Below, piece after piece: positions 23,042 to 38,725 of a stretch of 64,000 bases of DNA. Positions within the stretch are counted from its first letter, which is position 1. Every line of letters begins with the position of its first letter. The notes beneath the pieces are model-generated. The model was not told the origin of the DNA, ran no database searches, and worked only from the letters and a program-made list of their open reading frames with translations. The translations under genes were made by a program, and so were the position numbers. The stretch is from Microglena sp. YARC (taxonomy: Eukaryota > Chlorophyta > Chlorophyceae > Chlamydomonadales > Chlamydomonadaceae), in contig CM039462.1 of the NCBI GenBank assembly GCA_022414725.1, positions 17,694,577-17,758,576 on the forward strand, read 5' to 3'.

Positions 23042-26000
23042 GTAAGCGCTTTGCTCCAAGAACCTAGAAATCAGAAATGCATAACTGATTGGCCGTAGGG
23101 TTGTTACCGCCCTCAATGTAGGAGAGACTCAATAGTTACACCGAGTCACACAAACTCAAAACTTGTCAAAACTAGCGTCACGTGAGTGTAACAAAAACGA
23201 GTAACCAGGTGAAGAGCCATTTAGCCCTGAAGGGTTCGCGTCGAAAGAACCGTCCTTCACAAGCCAACTGTCCATGCCTTTCCAGCAATTTCCGACCCAA
23301 ATCACCTGCCGTCCCTGCATTCCTACAAACTGCGGACATGCTACTTGCGAACGTGGGAATTGCGCATATGCCAACCTTCGAACTGCGCAATCGACCACTG
23401 GTGCAATTCCGACCTCCTTATCCGCAAAATAACTTGCTATTAATAGCTATCGAAGTTCCGATCGTTCGTTCTGCAGACCTGCGAAGCTACACAAATAATA
23501 ACCGACTATCTACCCAAGTGGGTATTACCACCCTGGTAAACCTGCGAAGCTTCGACCAACGCAGCTCTGAGCTCCGACCAGCGCAGCTAGCTATGACCTT
23601 CGAGCTAAGTGCTCTGAGCTTCTACCTTCGAACTGCTCTGAGCCTCTACCTCTGAGCTTCTACCATCGCCTGCAACATGCCGGACGTGCTACTTGCGAAC
23701 GTGGAAATTGAGCATATGCTGACCTTCGAACTGCGGAATTGATAACTGGTGCACTTCCGACCCCCGTCTCTGCCCAAGTGACTTGCTATTTATAGCTACC
23801 TAAGTACCAATCGTTCCTTCTGCGGAGCTGCGAAGCTACACAAGTAAGAACTAACTCGCTACCCAAGAAGGTGACTCTACCCTGAGAAGCTGCAGAGCTT
23901 CGACCAACGCAGCTTTCAGATTCGTGCTTCAACCTAGGGGGCAGCGGCGTTGCACAATGGTAGCCACTTATCCCCATTCTCCATGGCCAGGCGCAACTCT
24001 AAGCCCAGCCATTCCAAATCATGGGCAGAGCGGCTGTTGAGACCCTATGCTCACCTATTCTCCCTAAGCACATGCCACATGCGCTCTCAAACTGCGCTAC
24101 ATTCGTGTCATACCCACACAACGCACAACCACCCGGCCAGCCCAATGCATGCCGACCCACGCTACAGGCATCCACCCCGACACACCCGACCAACCACCCG
24201 CGTCGGGTGCAGCCCAGACCTGAACGGCTCATACTGCCCAGCCCACACATGCAACACCTTGTCAAAAATCCAAAAAATCAAACCGACCTCTGATTGGTCT
24301 CATTTTTTCTGCATTAAATTCTTACAACTAAAGCCAACCTTCATGCATGCTTTGCATGACAGTATAGGCACGTTCAATACTGCTTTAAACAGCAACACTG
24401 CAAAATGTCCCTTATTTGTTTGTTTGTTACTTGTTACTATGAAAGCAACAAGGCTACAACATAAGTGCATAACTGACCGCCCATACATAAGCTTATAATT
24501 CCAAAAACCAACAGCTTAGGGGGCGGTCAATATAGTTACCGCCCTCAATGTAGGAGAGACTCAAGAGTTACACCGAGTCACACAAACTCAAAACTTGTCA
24601 AAACTAGCGTCACGTGAGTGTAACAAAAACGAGTAACCGGGTGAAGAGCCATTTAGCCCTGAAGGGTTCGCGTGAAAGAAGCATCCGCCGCAAGTCAACT
24701 GTCCATGCCTTTCCAGCAATTTCCGACCCAAATCACCTGCCGTCCCTGCATTCCTACAAACTGCGGACATGCTACTTGCGAACGTGGGAATTGCGCATAT
24801 GCCAACCTTCGAACTGTGCAATCGACCACTGGTGCAATTCCGACCTCCTTATTCGCAAAATAACTTGCTATTAATAGCTATCGAAGTTCCGTTCGTTCTG
24901 CAGACCTGCGAAGCTACACAAATAATAACCGACTATCTACCCAAGTGGGTATTACCACCCTGGTAAACCTGCGAAGCTTCGACCAACGCAGCTCTGAGCT
25001 CCGACCAGCGCAGCTAGCTATGACCTTCGAGCTAAGTGCTCTAAGCTTCTACCGTCGAACTGCTCTGAGCCTCTACCTCTGAGCTTCTACCATCGCCTGC
25101 AACATGCTGGACGTGCTACTTGCGAACGTGAAAATTGAGCAAATGCTGACCTTCGACCTGCGGAATTGATAACTGGTGCACTTCCGACCCCGTCTCAGCC
25201 AAAGTGACTTGCTATTTATAGCTACCTAAGTACCAATCGTTCCTTCTGCGGAGCTGCGAAGCTGCATAAGTAAGAACTAACTCGCTACCCAAGAAGGTGA
25301 CACTACCCTGAGAAGCTGCAGAGCTTCGACCAACGCAGCTTTCAGATTCGTGCTTCGACCTAGGGGGCAGCGGCGTTGCACAATGGTGGCCACTAATCTC
25401 CATTCTCCATGGCCAGGCGCAACACTAGGCCCAGCCATTCCAAATCATGGGCAGAGCGGCTATTGAGACCCTATGCTCACCCACGGTATTCTCCCAAAGC
25501 ACATGCCACATGCGCTCCCAAACTGCGCTACATTCGTGTCATACCCACACAACGCATAACCACCCAACCAGCCCGATGCATGCCGACCCCACGCTACAGG
25601 CATCCACCCCGACACACCCGACCACCCCCTCGCGTCGGGTTAGGCCCAGACCTGAACGGCTCATACTGCCCAGCCCACACATGCAACACCTTATCAAAAT
25701 CCCCTAAAATTAACCCGTCCTCTGATTGGTCTCATTTTTTCTGCATCAAATTATTACAACTAAAGCCAGCCTTCATGTATGCTCTGCATGACAGTAGAGG
25801 CACGTTCAATACTGCTTTAAACAGCAACACTGCAAAATGTCCCTTATTTGTTTGTTTGTTACTTTGTTGTTACTTTGAAAGCAACAAGGCTACAACATTA
25901 GTACATAACTGACCGCCCGTACATAAGCTTATAATTCCAAAAACCAACAGGTAGGGGGCGGTCAATATAGTTACCGCCCTCAATGTAGGAGAGACTCAAG

Positions 26001-29000
26001 AGTTACACCGAGTCACTCAAACTCAAAAATTGTTAAAAGGGGGCCGACCAAATAGCGTCACGTGAGTGTAACAAAAACGAGTAACCGGTTGCGGAGTCGT
26101 GGGGAACCTAAAGGGTTCGCGTAGAAAGAACCGTCCTTCACAAGCCAACTGTCCATGCAACATGCAACATTCGCGTTTCCGTCCGACCGTGAGCCCATCG
26201 CCTGCAAACTCCCATCGCGGCTGGACCTGCTACTTGCGCGCAACGTGCAAATTCAGCAAATGCTAACTTCGAACCACACAATTGAATTGAACTGGTGCTC
26301 TTCCAACCTCTGAATCTGCCAATCTTGCTATTAATAGCATGCCTCAGTGCTGATCATTCGTTCTGCAGACCTGCGAAGCTTCAAAATTAATTACTATCAG
26401 CCCAAGTGGGTAACACCACCCTGCGAACCTGTGGAGTTTGGACCAGCGCAGCTTTGAGCTACGTGCTCTGACCTAGGGGGCCATCGCCTGCAACCTGCTG
26501 GACGTGCTACTTGCGAACGTGGAAATTGAGCATATGCTGACCTTCGAACTGCGGAATTGATAACTGGTGCACTTCCGACCCCCGTTTCAGCCAAAGTGAC
26601 TTGCTATTTATAGCTACCTAAGTACCAATCGTTCGTTCTGCGAAGCTACACAAGTAAGAACTAACTCGCTACCCAAGAAGGTGACACTACCCTAAGAAGC
26701 TGCAGGGCTTCGACCAACGCAGCTTTCAGATTCGTGCTTCGACCTAGGGGGCAGCGGCGTTGCACAATGGTAGCCACTTATCTCCATTCTCCATGGCCAG
26801 GCGCAACTCTAGGCCCAGCCATTCCAAATCATGGGCAGAGCGGCTATTGAGACCCTATGCTCACCCACGGTATTCTCCCAGAGCACATGCCACATGCGCT
26901 CTCAAACTGCACTACATTCGTGTCATATTCACACAACGCATAACCACCCGGCCAGCCCAATGCATGCCGACCCACGCTACAGGCATCCACCCCGACACAC
27001 CCGACCACAGCCCCGCGTCGGGTGCAGCCCGGACCGGAACGGCTCATACTGCCCAGCCCACACATGCAACACCTTGTCAAAAATCCCTAAAATGAATCCG
27101 ACCTCTGATTGGTCTCATTTTTTCTGCATTAAATTCTTACAACTAAAGCCAACCTTCATGTATGCTTTGCATGACAGTATAGGCACGTTCAATACTGCTT
27201 AAAATAGCAACCCTGGAAAATGTCCCTTTTTTTGTTTGTTTGTAACTTTGAAAGCAACAAGGCTACAACATAAGTACATAGCTCAGGGGGCGGTCAATAT
27301 AGTTACCGCCCTCAATGTAGGAGAGACTCAAGAGTTACACCGAGTCACTCAAACTCAAAAATTGTTAAAAGGGGGCCGACCAAATAGCGTCACGTGAGTG
27401 TAACAAAAACGAGTAACCGGTTGCGGAGTCGTGGGGAACCTAAAGGGTTCGCGTAGAAAGAACCGTCCTTCACAAGCCAACTGTCCATGCAACATGCAAC
27501 ATTCGCGTTTCCGTCCGACCGTGAGCCCATCGCCTGCAAACTCCCATCGCGGCTGGACCTGCTACTTGCGCGCAACGTGCAAATTCAGCAAATGCTAACT
27601 TCGAACCACACAATTGAATTGAACTGGTGCTCTTCCAACCTCTGAATCTGCCAATCTTGCTATTAATAGCATGCCTCAGTGCTGATCATTCGTTCTGCAG
27701 ACCTGCGAAGCTTCAAAATTAATTACTATCAGCCCAAGTGGGTAACACCACCCTGCGAACCTGTGGAGTTTGGACCAGCGCAGCTTTGAGCTACGTGCTC
27801 TGACCTAGGGGCCATCGCCTGCAACCTGCTGGACGTGCTACTTGCGAACGTGGAAATTGAGCATATGCTGACCTTCGAACTGCGGAATTGATAACTGGTG
27901 CACTTCCGACCCCCGTCTCAGCCAAAGTGACTTGCTATTTATAGCTACCTAAGTACCAATCGTTCGTTCTGCGAAGCTACACAAGTAAGAACTAACTCGT
28001 TACCCAAGAAGGTGACACTACCCTAAGAAGCTGCAGGCTTCGACCAACGCAGCTTTCAGATTCGTGCTTCGACCTAGGGGGCAGCGGCGTTGCACAATGG
28101 TAGCCACTTATCTCCATTCTCCATGGCCAGGCGCAACTCTAGGCCCAGCCATTCCAAATCATGGGCAGAGCGGCTATTGAGACCCTATGCTCACCCACGG
28201 TATTCTCCCAGAGCACATGCCACATGCGCTCTCAAACTGCACTACATTCGTGTCATATTCACACAACGCATAACCACCCGGCCAGCCCAATGCATGCCGA
28301 CCCACGCTACAGGCATCCACCCCGACACACCCGACCACAGCCCCGCGTCGGGTGCAGCCCGGACCGGAACGGCTCATACTGCCCAGCCCACACATGCAAC
28401 ACCTTGTCAAAAATCCCTAAAAATGAATCCGACCTCTGATTGGTCTCATTTTTTCTGCATTAAATTCTTACAACTAAAGCCAACCTTCATGTATGCTTTG
28501 CATGACAGTATAGGCACGTTCAATACTGCTTAAAATAGCAACCCTGGAAAATGTCCCTTTTTTTTTGTTTGTTTGTAACTTTGAAAGCAACAAGGCTACA
28601 ACATAAGTACATAGCTCAGGGGGCGGTCAATATAGTTACCGCCCTCAATGTAGGAGAGACTCAAGAGTTACACCGAGTCACTCAAACTCAAAAATTGTTA
28701 AAAGGGGGCCGACCAAATAGCGTCACGTGAGTGTAACAAAAACGAGTAACCGGTTGCGGAGAGTCGTGGGGAACCTAAAGGGTTCGCGTAGAAAGAACCG
28801 TCCTTCACAAGCCAACTGTCCATGCAACATGCAACATTCGCGTTTCCGTCCGACCGTGAGCCCATCGCCTGCAAACTCTCATCGCGGCTGGACCTGCTAC
28901 TTGCGCGCAACGTGCAAATTCAGCAAATGCTAACTTCGAACCACACAATTGAATTGAACTGGTGCTCTTCCAACCTCTGAATCTGCCAATCTTGCTATTA

Positions 29001-31346
29001 ATAGCATGCCTCAGTGCTGATCATTCGTTCTGCAGACCTGCGAAGCTTCAAAATTAATTACTATCAGCCCAAGTGGGTAACACCACCCTGCGAACCTGTG
29101 GAGTTTGGACCAGCGCAGCTTTGAGCTACGTGCTCTGACCTAGGGGCCATCGCCTGCAACCTGCTGGACGTGCTACTTGCGAACGTGGAAATTGAGCATA
29201 TGCTGACCTTCGAACTGCGGAATTGATAACTGGTGCACTTCCGACCCCCGTCTCAGCCAAAGTGACTTGCTATTTATAGCTACCTAAGTACCAATCGTTC
29301 GTTCTGCGAAGCTACACAAGTAAGAACTAACTCGCTACCCAAGAAGGTGACACTACCCTAAGAAGCTGCAGGGCTTCGACCAACGCAGCTTTCAGATTCG
29401 TGCTTCGACCTAGGGGGCAGCGGCGTTGCACAATGGTAGCCACTTATCTCCATTCTCCATGGCCAGGCGCAACTCTAGGCCAGCCATTCCAAATCATGGG
29501 CAGAGCGGCTATTGAGACCCTATGCTCACCCACGGTATTCTCCCAGAGCACATGCCACATGCGCTCCCAAACTGCACTACATTCGTGTCATATTCACACA
29601 ACGCATAACCACCCGGCCAGCCCCGGCCAGCCCAATGCATGCCGACCCACGCTATAGGCATCCACCCCGACACACCCGACCACCCCCCCGCGTCGGGTGC
29701 AGCCCAGACCTGAACGGCACATACTGCCCAGCCCACACATGCAACACCTTGTCAAAAATCCCTAAAAATCAACCCGACCTCTGATTGGTCTCATTTTTTC
29801 TGCATCAAATTATTACAACTAAAGCCAACCTTCATGTATGCTCTGTATTACAGTAGAGGCACGTTCAATACTGCTTTAAACAGCAACACTGCAAAATGTC
29901 CCTTGTTTGTTTGTTACTTTGTTGTTACTTTGAAAGCAACAAGGCTACAATATAAGTACATAACTGACCGCCCGTACATAAGCTTATAATTCCAATAACC
30001 AACAGCACAGGGGGCGGTCAATATAGTTTACTTACCGCCCTCAATGTAGGAGAGACTCAAGAGTTACACCGAGTCACTCAAACTCAAAAAAATTCCCGAT
30101 TGTCAAAAGGGGGCCGACCAACTAGCGTCACGTGAGTGTAACAAAAACGAGTAACCGGGTGCAGAGTCGTGAAGAACCTAAAGGGTTCGCGTAGAAAGAA
30201 CCGTCCTTCACAAGCCAACTGTCCATGCAACATGCAACATTCGCGTTTCCGTCCGACCCTGAGCCATCGCCTGCAAACTCCCATCGCGGCTGGACCTGCT
30301 ACTTGCGCGCAACGTGCAAATTGCGCAAATGCTAACTTCGAACCACACAATTGAATTGAACTGGTGCTCTTCCAACCTCTGAATCTGCCAATCTTGCTAT
30401 TAATAGCATGCCTCGGTACTGATCATTCGTTCTGCAGACCTGTGAAGCTTCAAAATTAATTTCTATCAGCCCAAGTGGGTAACACCACCCTGCGAACTTG
30501 TGGAGTCTGGACCAGCGCAGCTTTGAGCTACGTGCTCTGACCTAGGGGCCCATCGCCTGCAACCTGCTGGACGTGCTACTTGCGGACGTGTAAATTGAGC
30601 ATATGCTGACCTTCGACCTGCGGAATTGATAATTGGTGCACTTCCGACCCCCGTCTCAGCCAAAGTGACTTGCTATTTATAGCTACCTAAGTACCAATCG
30701 TTCCTTCTGCGGAGCTGCGAAGCTACACAAGTCAGAACTAACTCGCCACCCAAGAAGGTGACACTACCCTGAGAAGCTGCAGGCAGAGCTTCGACCAACG
30801 CAGCTTTCAGATTCGTGCTTCGACCTAGGGGGCTGCGGCGTTGCACAATGGTAGCCACTTATCTCCATTCTCCATGGCCAGGCGCAACTCTAGGCCCAGC
30901 CATTCCAAATCATGGGCAGAGAGGCTATTGAGACCCTGTGCTCACCCACGGTATTCTCCCGAAGCACATGCCACATGCGCTCCCAAACTGCGCTACTTCC
31001 GTGTCATACCCACACAACGCATAACCACCCGGCCAGCCCGGGCCAGCCCAATGCATGCCGACCCACGCTACAGGCATCCACCCCGACACACCCGTCCACC
31101 CCCTCGCGTCGGGTCAGGCCCAGACCAGAACGGCTCATACTGCCTAGCCCACTCATGCAACACCTTCTCAAAATTCCCTAGAATTAACCCGACCTCTGAT
31201 TGGTCTCATTTTTTCTGCATCAAATTATTACAACTAAAGCCAACCTTAATGTATGCTCTGCATGACAGTAGAGGCACGTTCAATATTGCTTTAAACAGCA
31301 ACACTGCACAATGTCCCTTATTTGTTTGTTTGTTACTTTGTTGTTA

Positions 31347-31939
31347 CGTAGGCGCCTAATGTTGGCGGTAAATTTGGCGGTTACCGCCATGTTCCTGCAA
31401 GGTAGGCGTGTAGGCCAAAACCGGTTCGAGCACAAACCGGATCAACCGCCAACGTTCAGGCGCGAGCAGCTTACAGTGCAGTTCAAACATACTGCCTCAG
31501 ACAAACCGCATATTGTCATAATTGATGGATGTCCCGGCCAAGTTTTTTAAACAGCTCGACCAGCCTGCCATGCTGATGATGGGGTTTTAGTGAGGATGCA
31601 CAGCCTGATGATGACGCGCTAGCGAGGATGAAGGGATGCTGAGGCGTAGCATATTAGCTTATGGGGCATGGCAATGATGCGGACATAGCACCGGTACTGC
31701 CTAGAGATTCCTTTTTTTCCTTTTTGGTGGGGAGGTCCTTAGCCCTAACTGTAATAATAACAACTGCTTATGGGGCATTGAATGTGTTTAAAATGGAGCA
31801 GCCATGGCCAAGAATGTGTTTTAAAATGGAACCGCTAGTGCATGGCACTTTTATGTGTAAATTACCGCCAAAGAGAGTCATTTGGTACACAACAAAATGT
31901 GGCCCAACAATTAAAGCGCCAACATACAGGCGCCTACGG
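31347..31939. mobile_element. 592-bp TIR element inserted in satellite unit 6
   Basis: Other units read GTTGTTACTTTGAAAGC here. In unit 6 the site is split by a segment beginning CGTAGGCGCCTAATGTTGGC and ending GCCAACATACAGGCGCCTAC then GG. The termini are inverted repeats of about 20 bp with one small gap. The flanks read TTAC on the left and TAC on the right, so a 2-3 bp target duplication (TA or TAC) is likely. No transposase frame is present, so the element is non-autonomous. Confidence 0.8.
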
Positions 31940-34900
31940 TACTTTGAAAGCAACAAGGCTACAACATTAGTACATAACTGACCGCCCGTACATAAGCTTG
32001 CTCAGGGGGCGGTCAATATAGTCCCTCAATGTAGGAGAAACTCAAGAGTTACACCGAGTCACTCAAACTCAAAAAAATTCCCGATTGTCAAAAGGGGGCC
32101 GACCAATTGGCGTCACGTGAGTGTAACAAAAACGAGTAACCGGGTGAAGAGCCGTGAAGAACCTAAAGGGTTTGTGCCGAAATTCATCCTTCAAGCAACT
32201 CTCCATGCAACATGCAACATTCGCGTTTCCGTCCGACCCTGAGCCATCGCCTGTAAACTCCCATCGCGGCTGGACCTGCTACTTGCGCGCAACGTGCAAA
32301 TAGCGCAAATGCAAACTTCGAACTGCGCAATTGAATTGAACTGGTGCTCTTCCAACCTCTGAATCAGCCAATCTTGCTATTAATAGCATACCTCAGTACT
32401 GATCATTCGTTCTGCAGACCTGCGAAGCTTCAAAATTAATTTCTATCAGCCCAAGTGGGTAACACCACCCTGCGAACCTGTGGAGTTTGGACCAGCGCAG
32501 CTTTGAGCTACGTGCTCTGACCTAGGGGCCCATCGCCTGCAACCTGCTGGACGTGCTACTTGCGAACGTGGAAATTGAGCATATGCTGACCTTCGACCTG
32601 CGGAATTGATAACTGGTGCACTTCCGACCCCCGTCTCAGCCAAAGTGACTTGCTATTTATAGCTACCTAAGTACCAATCGTTCCTTCTGCGGAGCCGCGA
32701 AGCTACACAAGTAAGAACTAACTCGCAACCCAAGAAGGTGACACTATCCTGAGAAGCTGCTGAGCTTCGACCAACGCAGCTTTCAGATTCGTGCTTCGAC
32801 CTAGGGGGTAGCGGCGTTGCACAATGGTAGCCACTTATCTCCATTCTCCATAGCCAGGCGTAACTCTAGGCCCAGCCATTCCAAATCATGGGCAGAGCGG
32901 CTATTGAGACCCTATGCTCACCTATTCTCCCAAAGCACATGCCACATGCGCTCCCAAACTGCGCTACATTCGTGTCATACCCACACAACGCATAACCACC
33001 CGGCCAGCCCGATGCATGCCGACCCACGCTACAGGCATCCACCCCGACACACCCGACCACCCCCTCGCGTCAGGTCAGGCCCAGACCGGACCGGCTCATA
33101 CTGCCCAGCCCACACATGCAACACCTTCTCAAAATCCCCTAAAATTAACCCGACCTCCGATTGGTCTCATTTTTTCTGCATCAAATTATTACTACTAATG
33201 CCAACCTTCATGTATGCTCTGCATGACAGTAGAGGCACGTTCAATATTGCTTTAAACAGCAACACTGCACAATGTCCCTTATTTGTTTGTTTGTTACTTA
33301 CTTGTTACTTTGAAAGCAACAAGGCTACAACATAAGTACATAACTGACCGCCCGTACATAAGCTTATAATTCCAAAAACCAACAGCACAGGGGGCGGTCA
33401 ATATAGTTACCGCCCTCAATGTAGGAGAGACTCAAGAGTTACACCGAGTCACTCACAAAATTGTCAAAACTAGCGTCACGTGAGTGTTACAAAAACGAGT
33501 AACCGGGTGCGGAGTCGTGAAGAACCTAAAGGGTTCGCGTAGAAAGAACCGTCCTTCACAAGCCAACTCTCCATGCAACATGCAACATTCGCGTTTCCGT
33601 CCGACCCTGAGCCATCGCCTGCAAACTCCCATCGCGGCTGGACCTGCTACTTGCGCGCAACGTGCAAATTGCGTAAATGCTGACTTCGAACTACGCAATT
33701 TAATTGAACTGGTGCTCTTCCAACCTCTGAATCTGCCAATCTTGCTATTAATAGCATGCCTCAGCACTGATCATTCGTTCTGCTGACCAGCGAAGCTTCA
33801 AAATTAATTACTATCAGCCCAAGTGGGTAACACCACCCTGCGAACCTGTGGAGTTTGGACCAGCGCAGCTTTGAGCTACGTGCTCTGACCTAGGGGCCCA
33901 TCGCCTGCAACCTGCTGGACGTGCTACTTGCGAACGTGGAAATTGAGCATATGCTGACCTTCGACTGCGGAATTGATAACTGGTGCACTTCCGACCCCCG
34001 TCTCAGCCAAAGTGACTTGCTATTTATAGCTACCTAAGTACCAATCGTTCCTTCTGCGGAGCTGCGAAGCTGCACAAGTAAGAACTAACTCGCTACCCAA
34101 GAAGGTGACACTACCCTGAGAAGCTGCAGAGCTTCGACCAACGCAGCTTTCAGATTCGTGCTTCGACCTAGGGGGCAGCGGCGTTGCACAATGGTAGCCA
34201 CTTATCTCCATTCTCCATGGCCAGGCGCAACTCTAGGCCCAGCCATTCCAAATCATGGGCAGAGCGGCTATTGAGACCCTATGCTCACCTATTCTCCCAA
34301 AGCACATGCCACATGCGCTCTCAAACTGCGCTACATTCGTGTCATACCCGCACAACGCATAACCACCCGGCCAGCCCGATGCATGCCGACCCACGCTACA
34401 GGCATCCACCCCGACACACCCGACCACCCCCTCGTGTCAGGTCAGGCCCAGACCGGAACGGCTCATACTGCCCAGCCCACACATGCAACACCTTCTCAAA
34501 ATCCCCTAAAATTAACCCGACCTCCGATTGGTCTCATTTTTTCTGCATCAAATTATTACACTAAAGCCAACCTTCATGTATGCTCTGCATGACAGTAGAG
34601 GCACGTTCAATACTTGCTTTAAACAGCAACACTGCAAAATGTCCCTTATTTGTTTGTTTGTTACTTTGTTGTTACTTTGAAAGCAACAAGGCTACAACAT
34701 AAGTACATAACTGACCGCCCGTACATAAGCTTATAATTCCAAAAAACCAACAGCACAGGGGGCGGTCAATATAGTTACCGCCCTCATGTAGGAGAGACTC
34801 AAGAGTTACACCGAGTCACAAAAAAATTGTCAAAACTAGGGCGTCACGTGAGTGTAACAAAAACGAGTAACCGGATGCAGAGCCATGAAGAACCTAAAGG

Positions 34901-37900
34901 GTTCGCGTAGAAAGAAGCGTCCTTCACAAGCCAACTGTCCATGCAACATGCAACATTCGCGTTTCCGTCCGACCCTGAGCCATCGCCTGCAAACTCCCAT
35001 CGCGGCTGGACCTGCTACTTGCGCGCAACGTGCAAATTGCGTAAATGCTGACTTCGAACTACGCAATTGAATTGAACTGGTGCTCTTCCAACCTCTGACA
35101 CTGCCAATCTTGCTATTAATAGCATGCCTCAGCACTAATCATTCGTTCTGCAGACCAGCGAAGCTTCAAAATTAATTACTATCAGCCCAAGTGGGTAACA
35201 CCACCCTGCGAACCTGTGGAGTTTGGACCAGCGCAGCTTTGAGCTACGTGCTCTGACCTAGGGGCCCATCGCCTGCAACCTGCTGGACGTGCTACTTGCG
35301 AACGTGGAAATTGAGCATATGCTGACCTTCGACCTGCGGAATTGATAACTGGTGCACTTCCGACCCCCGTCTCAGCCAAAGTGACTTGCTATTTATAGCT
35401 ACCTAAGTACCAATCGTTCCTTCTGCGGAGCTGCGAAGCTGCACAAGTAAGAACTAACTCGCTACCCAAGAAGGTGACACTACCCTGAGAAGCTGCAGAG
35501 CTTCGACCAACGCAGCTTTCAGATTCGTGCTTCGACCTAGGGGGCAGCGGCGTTGCACAATGGTAGCCACTTATCCCCATTCTCCATGGCCAGGCGCAAC
35601 TCTAGGCCCAGCCATTCCAAATCATGGGCAGAGCGGCTATTGAGACCCTATGCTCACCCACGGTATTCTCCCAAAGCACATGCCACATGCGCTCTCAAAC
35701 TGCGCTACATTCGTGTCATACCCACACAACGCATAACCACCCGGCCAGCCCGCCAGCCCAATGCATGCCGACCCACGCTACAGGCATCCACCCGACACAC
35801 CCGACCACCCCTCGCGTCAGGTCAGGCCCAGACCGGAACGGCTCATACTGCCCAGCCCACACATGCAACACCTTCTCAAAATCCCTAAAATTAACCCGAC
35901 CTCTGATTGGTCTCATTTTTTCTGCATCAAATTATTACAACTAAAGCCAACCTTCATGTATGCTCTGCATGACAGTAGAGGCACGTTCAATACTGCTTTA
36001 AACAGCAACACTGCAAAATGTCCCTTATTTGTTTGTTTGTTACTTTGTTGTTACTTTGAAAGCAACAAGGCTACAACATAAGTACATAACTGACCGCCCG
36101 TACATAAGCTTATAATCCCAAAAACCAACAGCACAGGGGGCGGTCAATATAGTTACCGCCCTCAATGTAGGAGAGACTCAAGAGTTACACGGAGTCACTC
36201 AAACTCAAAGTCAAAACTACGTCACTAGTGTAACAAAAACGAGTAACCGGGTGCAGAGCCATGAAGAACCTAAAGGGTTCGCGTAGAAAGAACGTCCATT
36301 CACAAGCCAACTGTCCATGCAACATGCAACATTCGCGTTTCCGTCCGACCCTGAGCCATCGCCTGCAAACTCCCATCGCGGCTGGACCTGCTACTTGCGC
36401 GCACGTGCAAATTGCGCAAATGCTAACTTCGAACTACGCAATTGAATTGAACTGGTGCTTTCCAACCTCTGAATCTGCCAATCTTGCTATTAATAGCATG
36501 CCTCAGCATTCTGATCATTTCGTTCTGCAGACCTGCGAAAGCTTCAAAATTAATTACTATCAGCCCAAGTGGGTAACACCACCCTGCGAACCTGTGGAGT
36601 TTGGACCAGCGGCAGCTTTGAGCTACGTGCTCTGACCTAGGGGCCCATCGCCTGCAACCTGCTGGACGTGCTACTTGCGAACGTGGAAATTGAGCATATG
36701 CTGACCTTCGAACTGCGGAATTGATAACTGGTGCACTTCCGACCCCGTCTCAGCCAAAGTGACTTGCTATTTATAGCTACCTAAGTACCAATCGTTCCTT
36801 CTGCGGAGCTGCGAAGCTTACACACAGTAAAGAACTAACTCGCTACCCAAGAAGGTGACACTTACCCTGAGCAAGCTGCAGAGCTTCGACCAACGCAGCT
36901 TTCAGATTCGTGCTTCGACCTAGGGGGCAGCGGCGTTGCACAATGGTAGCCACTTAATCTCCATTCTCCATGGCCAGGCGCAACTCTAGGCCCAGCCATT
37001 CCAAATCATGGGCAGAGCGGCTATTGAGACCCTATGCTCACCTATTCTCCCAAAGCACATGCCACATGCGCTCTCAAACTGCGCTACATTCGTGTCATAC
37101 CCACACAACGCATAACCACCCGGCCAGCCCGGCCAGCCCAATGCATGCCGACCCACGCTACAGGCACCACCCCGACACACCCGACCACCCCCTCGCGTCG
37201 GGTCAGGCCCAGACCGGAACGGCTCATACTGCCCAGCCCACACATGCAACACCTTCTCAAAATCCCCTAAAATTAACCCGACCTCTGATTGGTCTCATTT
37301 TTTCTGCATCAAATTATTACTACTAAAGCCAACCTTCATGTATGCTCTTGCATGACAGTAGAGGCACGTTCAATACTGCTTTAAACAGCAACACTGCAAA
37401 ATGTCCCTTATTTGTTTGTTTGTTACTTTGTTGTTACTTTGAAAGCAACAAGGCTACAACATAAGTACATAACTGACCGCCCGTACATAAGCTTATAATT
37501 CAAAAACCAACAGCACAGGGGGCGGTCAATATAGTTACCGCCCTCAATGTAGGAGAGACTCAAGAGTTACACGGAGTCACTCAAACCTCAAAAATTGTCA
37601 AAAGGGGGCGACCAACTAGTGTAACAAAACGAGTAACCGGATGCAGAGCCATGAAGAACCTAAAGGGTTCGCGTGAAAGAACATCCGCCGCAAGCCAACT
37701 GTCCATGCAACATGCAACATTCGCGTTTCCGTCCGACCCCTGAGCCATCGCCTGCAAACTCCCATCGCGGCTGGACCTGCTACTTGCGCGCAACGTGCAA
37801 ATTGCGCAATATGCTAACTTCGAACTACGCAATTTTAATTGAACTGGTGCTTTTCCAACCTCTGAATCTGCCAATCTTGCTATTAATAGCATGCCTCACA

Positions 37901-38725
37901 CTGATCATTCGTTCTGCAGACCTGCGAAGCTTCAAAATTAATTACTATCAGCCCAAGTGGGTAACACCACCCTGCGAACCTGTGGAGTTTGGACCAGCGC
38001 AGCTTTGAGCTACGTGCTCTGACCTAGGGGCCCATCCGCCTGCAACCTGCTGGAACGTGCTACTTGCGAACGTGGGAAATTTAGCATATGCTGACCTTCG
38101 AACTGCGGAATTGATAACTGGTGCAACTTCCGACCCCCGTCTCAGCCAAAGTGACTTGCTATTTATAGCTACCTAAGTACCAATCGTTCCTTCTGCGGAG
38201 CTGCGAAGCTACACAAGTAAAGAACTAAACTCGCTACCAAGAAGGTGACACTACCCTGAGAAGCTGCAGAGCTTCGACCAACGCAGCTTTCAGATTCGTG
38301 CTTCGACCTAGGGGGCAGCGCGTTGCACAATGGTAAGCCACTTCTCCATTCTCCATGGCCAGGCGCAACTCTAGGCCCAGCCATTCCAAATCATGGGCAG
38401 AGCGGCTATTGAGACCCTATGCTCACCTATTCTCCCAAAGCACATGCCACATGCGCTCTCAAACTGCGCTACATTCGTGTCATACCCGCACAACGCATAA
38501 CCACCCGGCCAGCCCGGCCAGCCAATGCATGCCGACCCACCGCTACAGGCATCCACCCGACACACCCGACCACCCCGCTCGCGTCAGGGTCAGGCCCAGA
38601 CCGGAAAAACGGCTCATACTGACAGCCCACACATGCAACACCTTCTCAAAATCCCCTAAAATTAACCCGACCTCTGATTGGTCTCATTTTTTCTGCATCA
38701 ATTCTTACTACTAATGCCAACCTTC

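Noticed and set aside
23940..24025. tRNA or tRNA-derived SINE promoter (TTGCACAATGG like an A box, CCATTCCAAATC like a B box)
   Set aside because: Spacing is plausible but both boxes deviate from consensus and no cloverleaf can be drawn.
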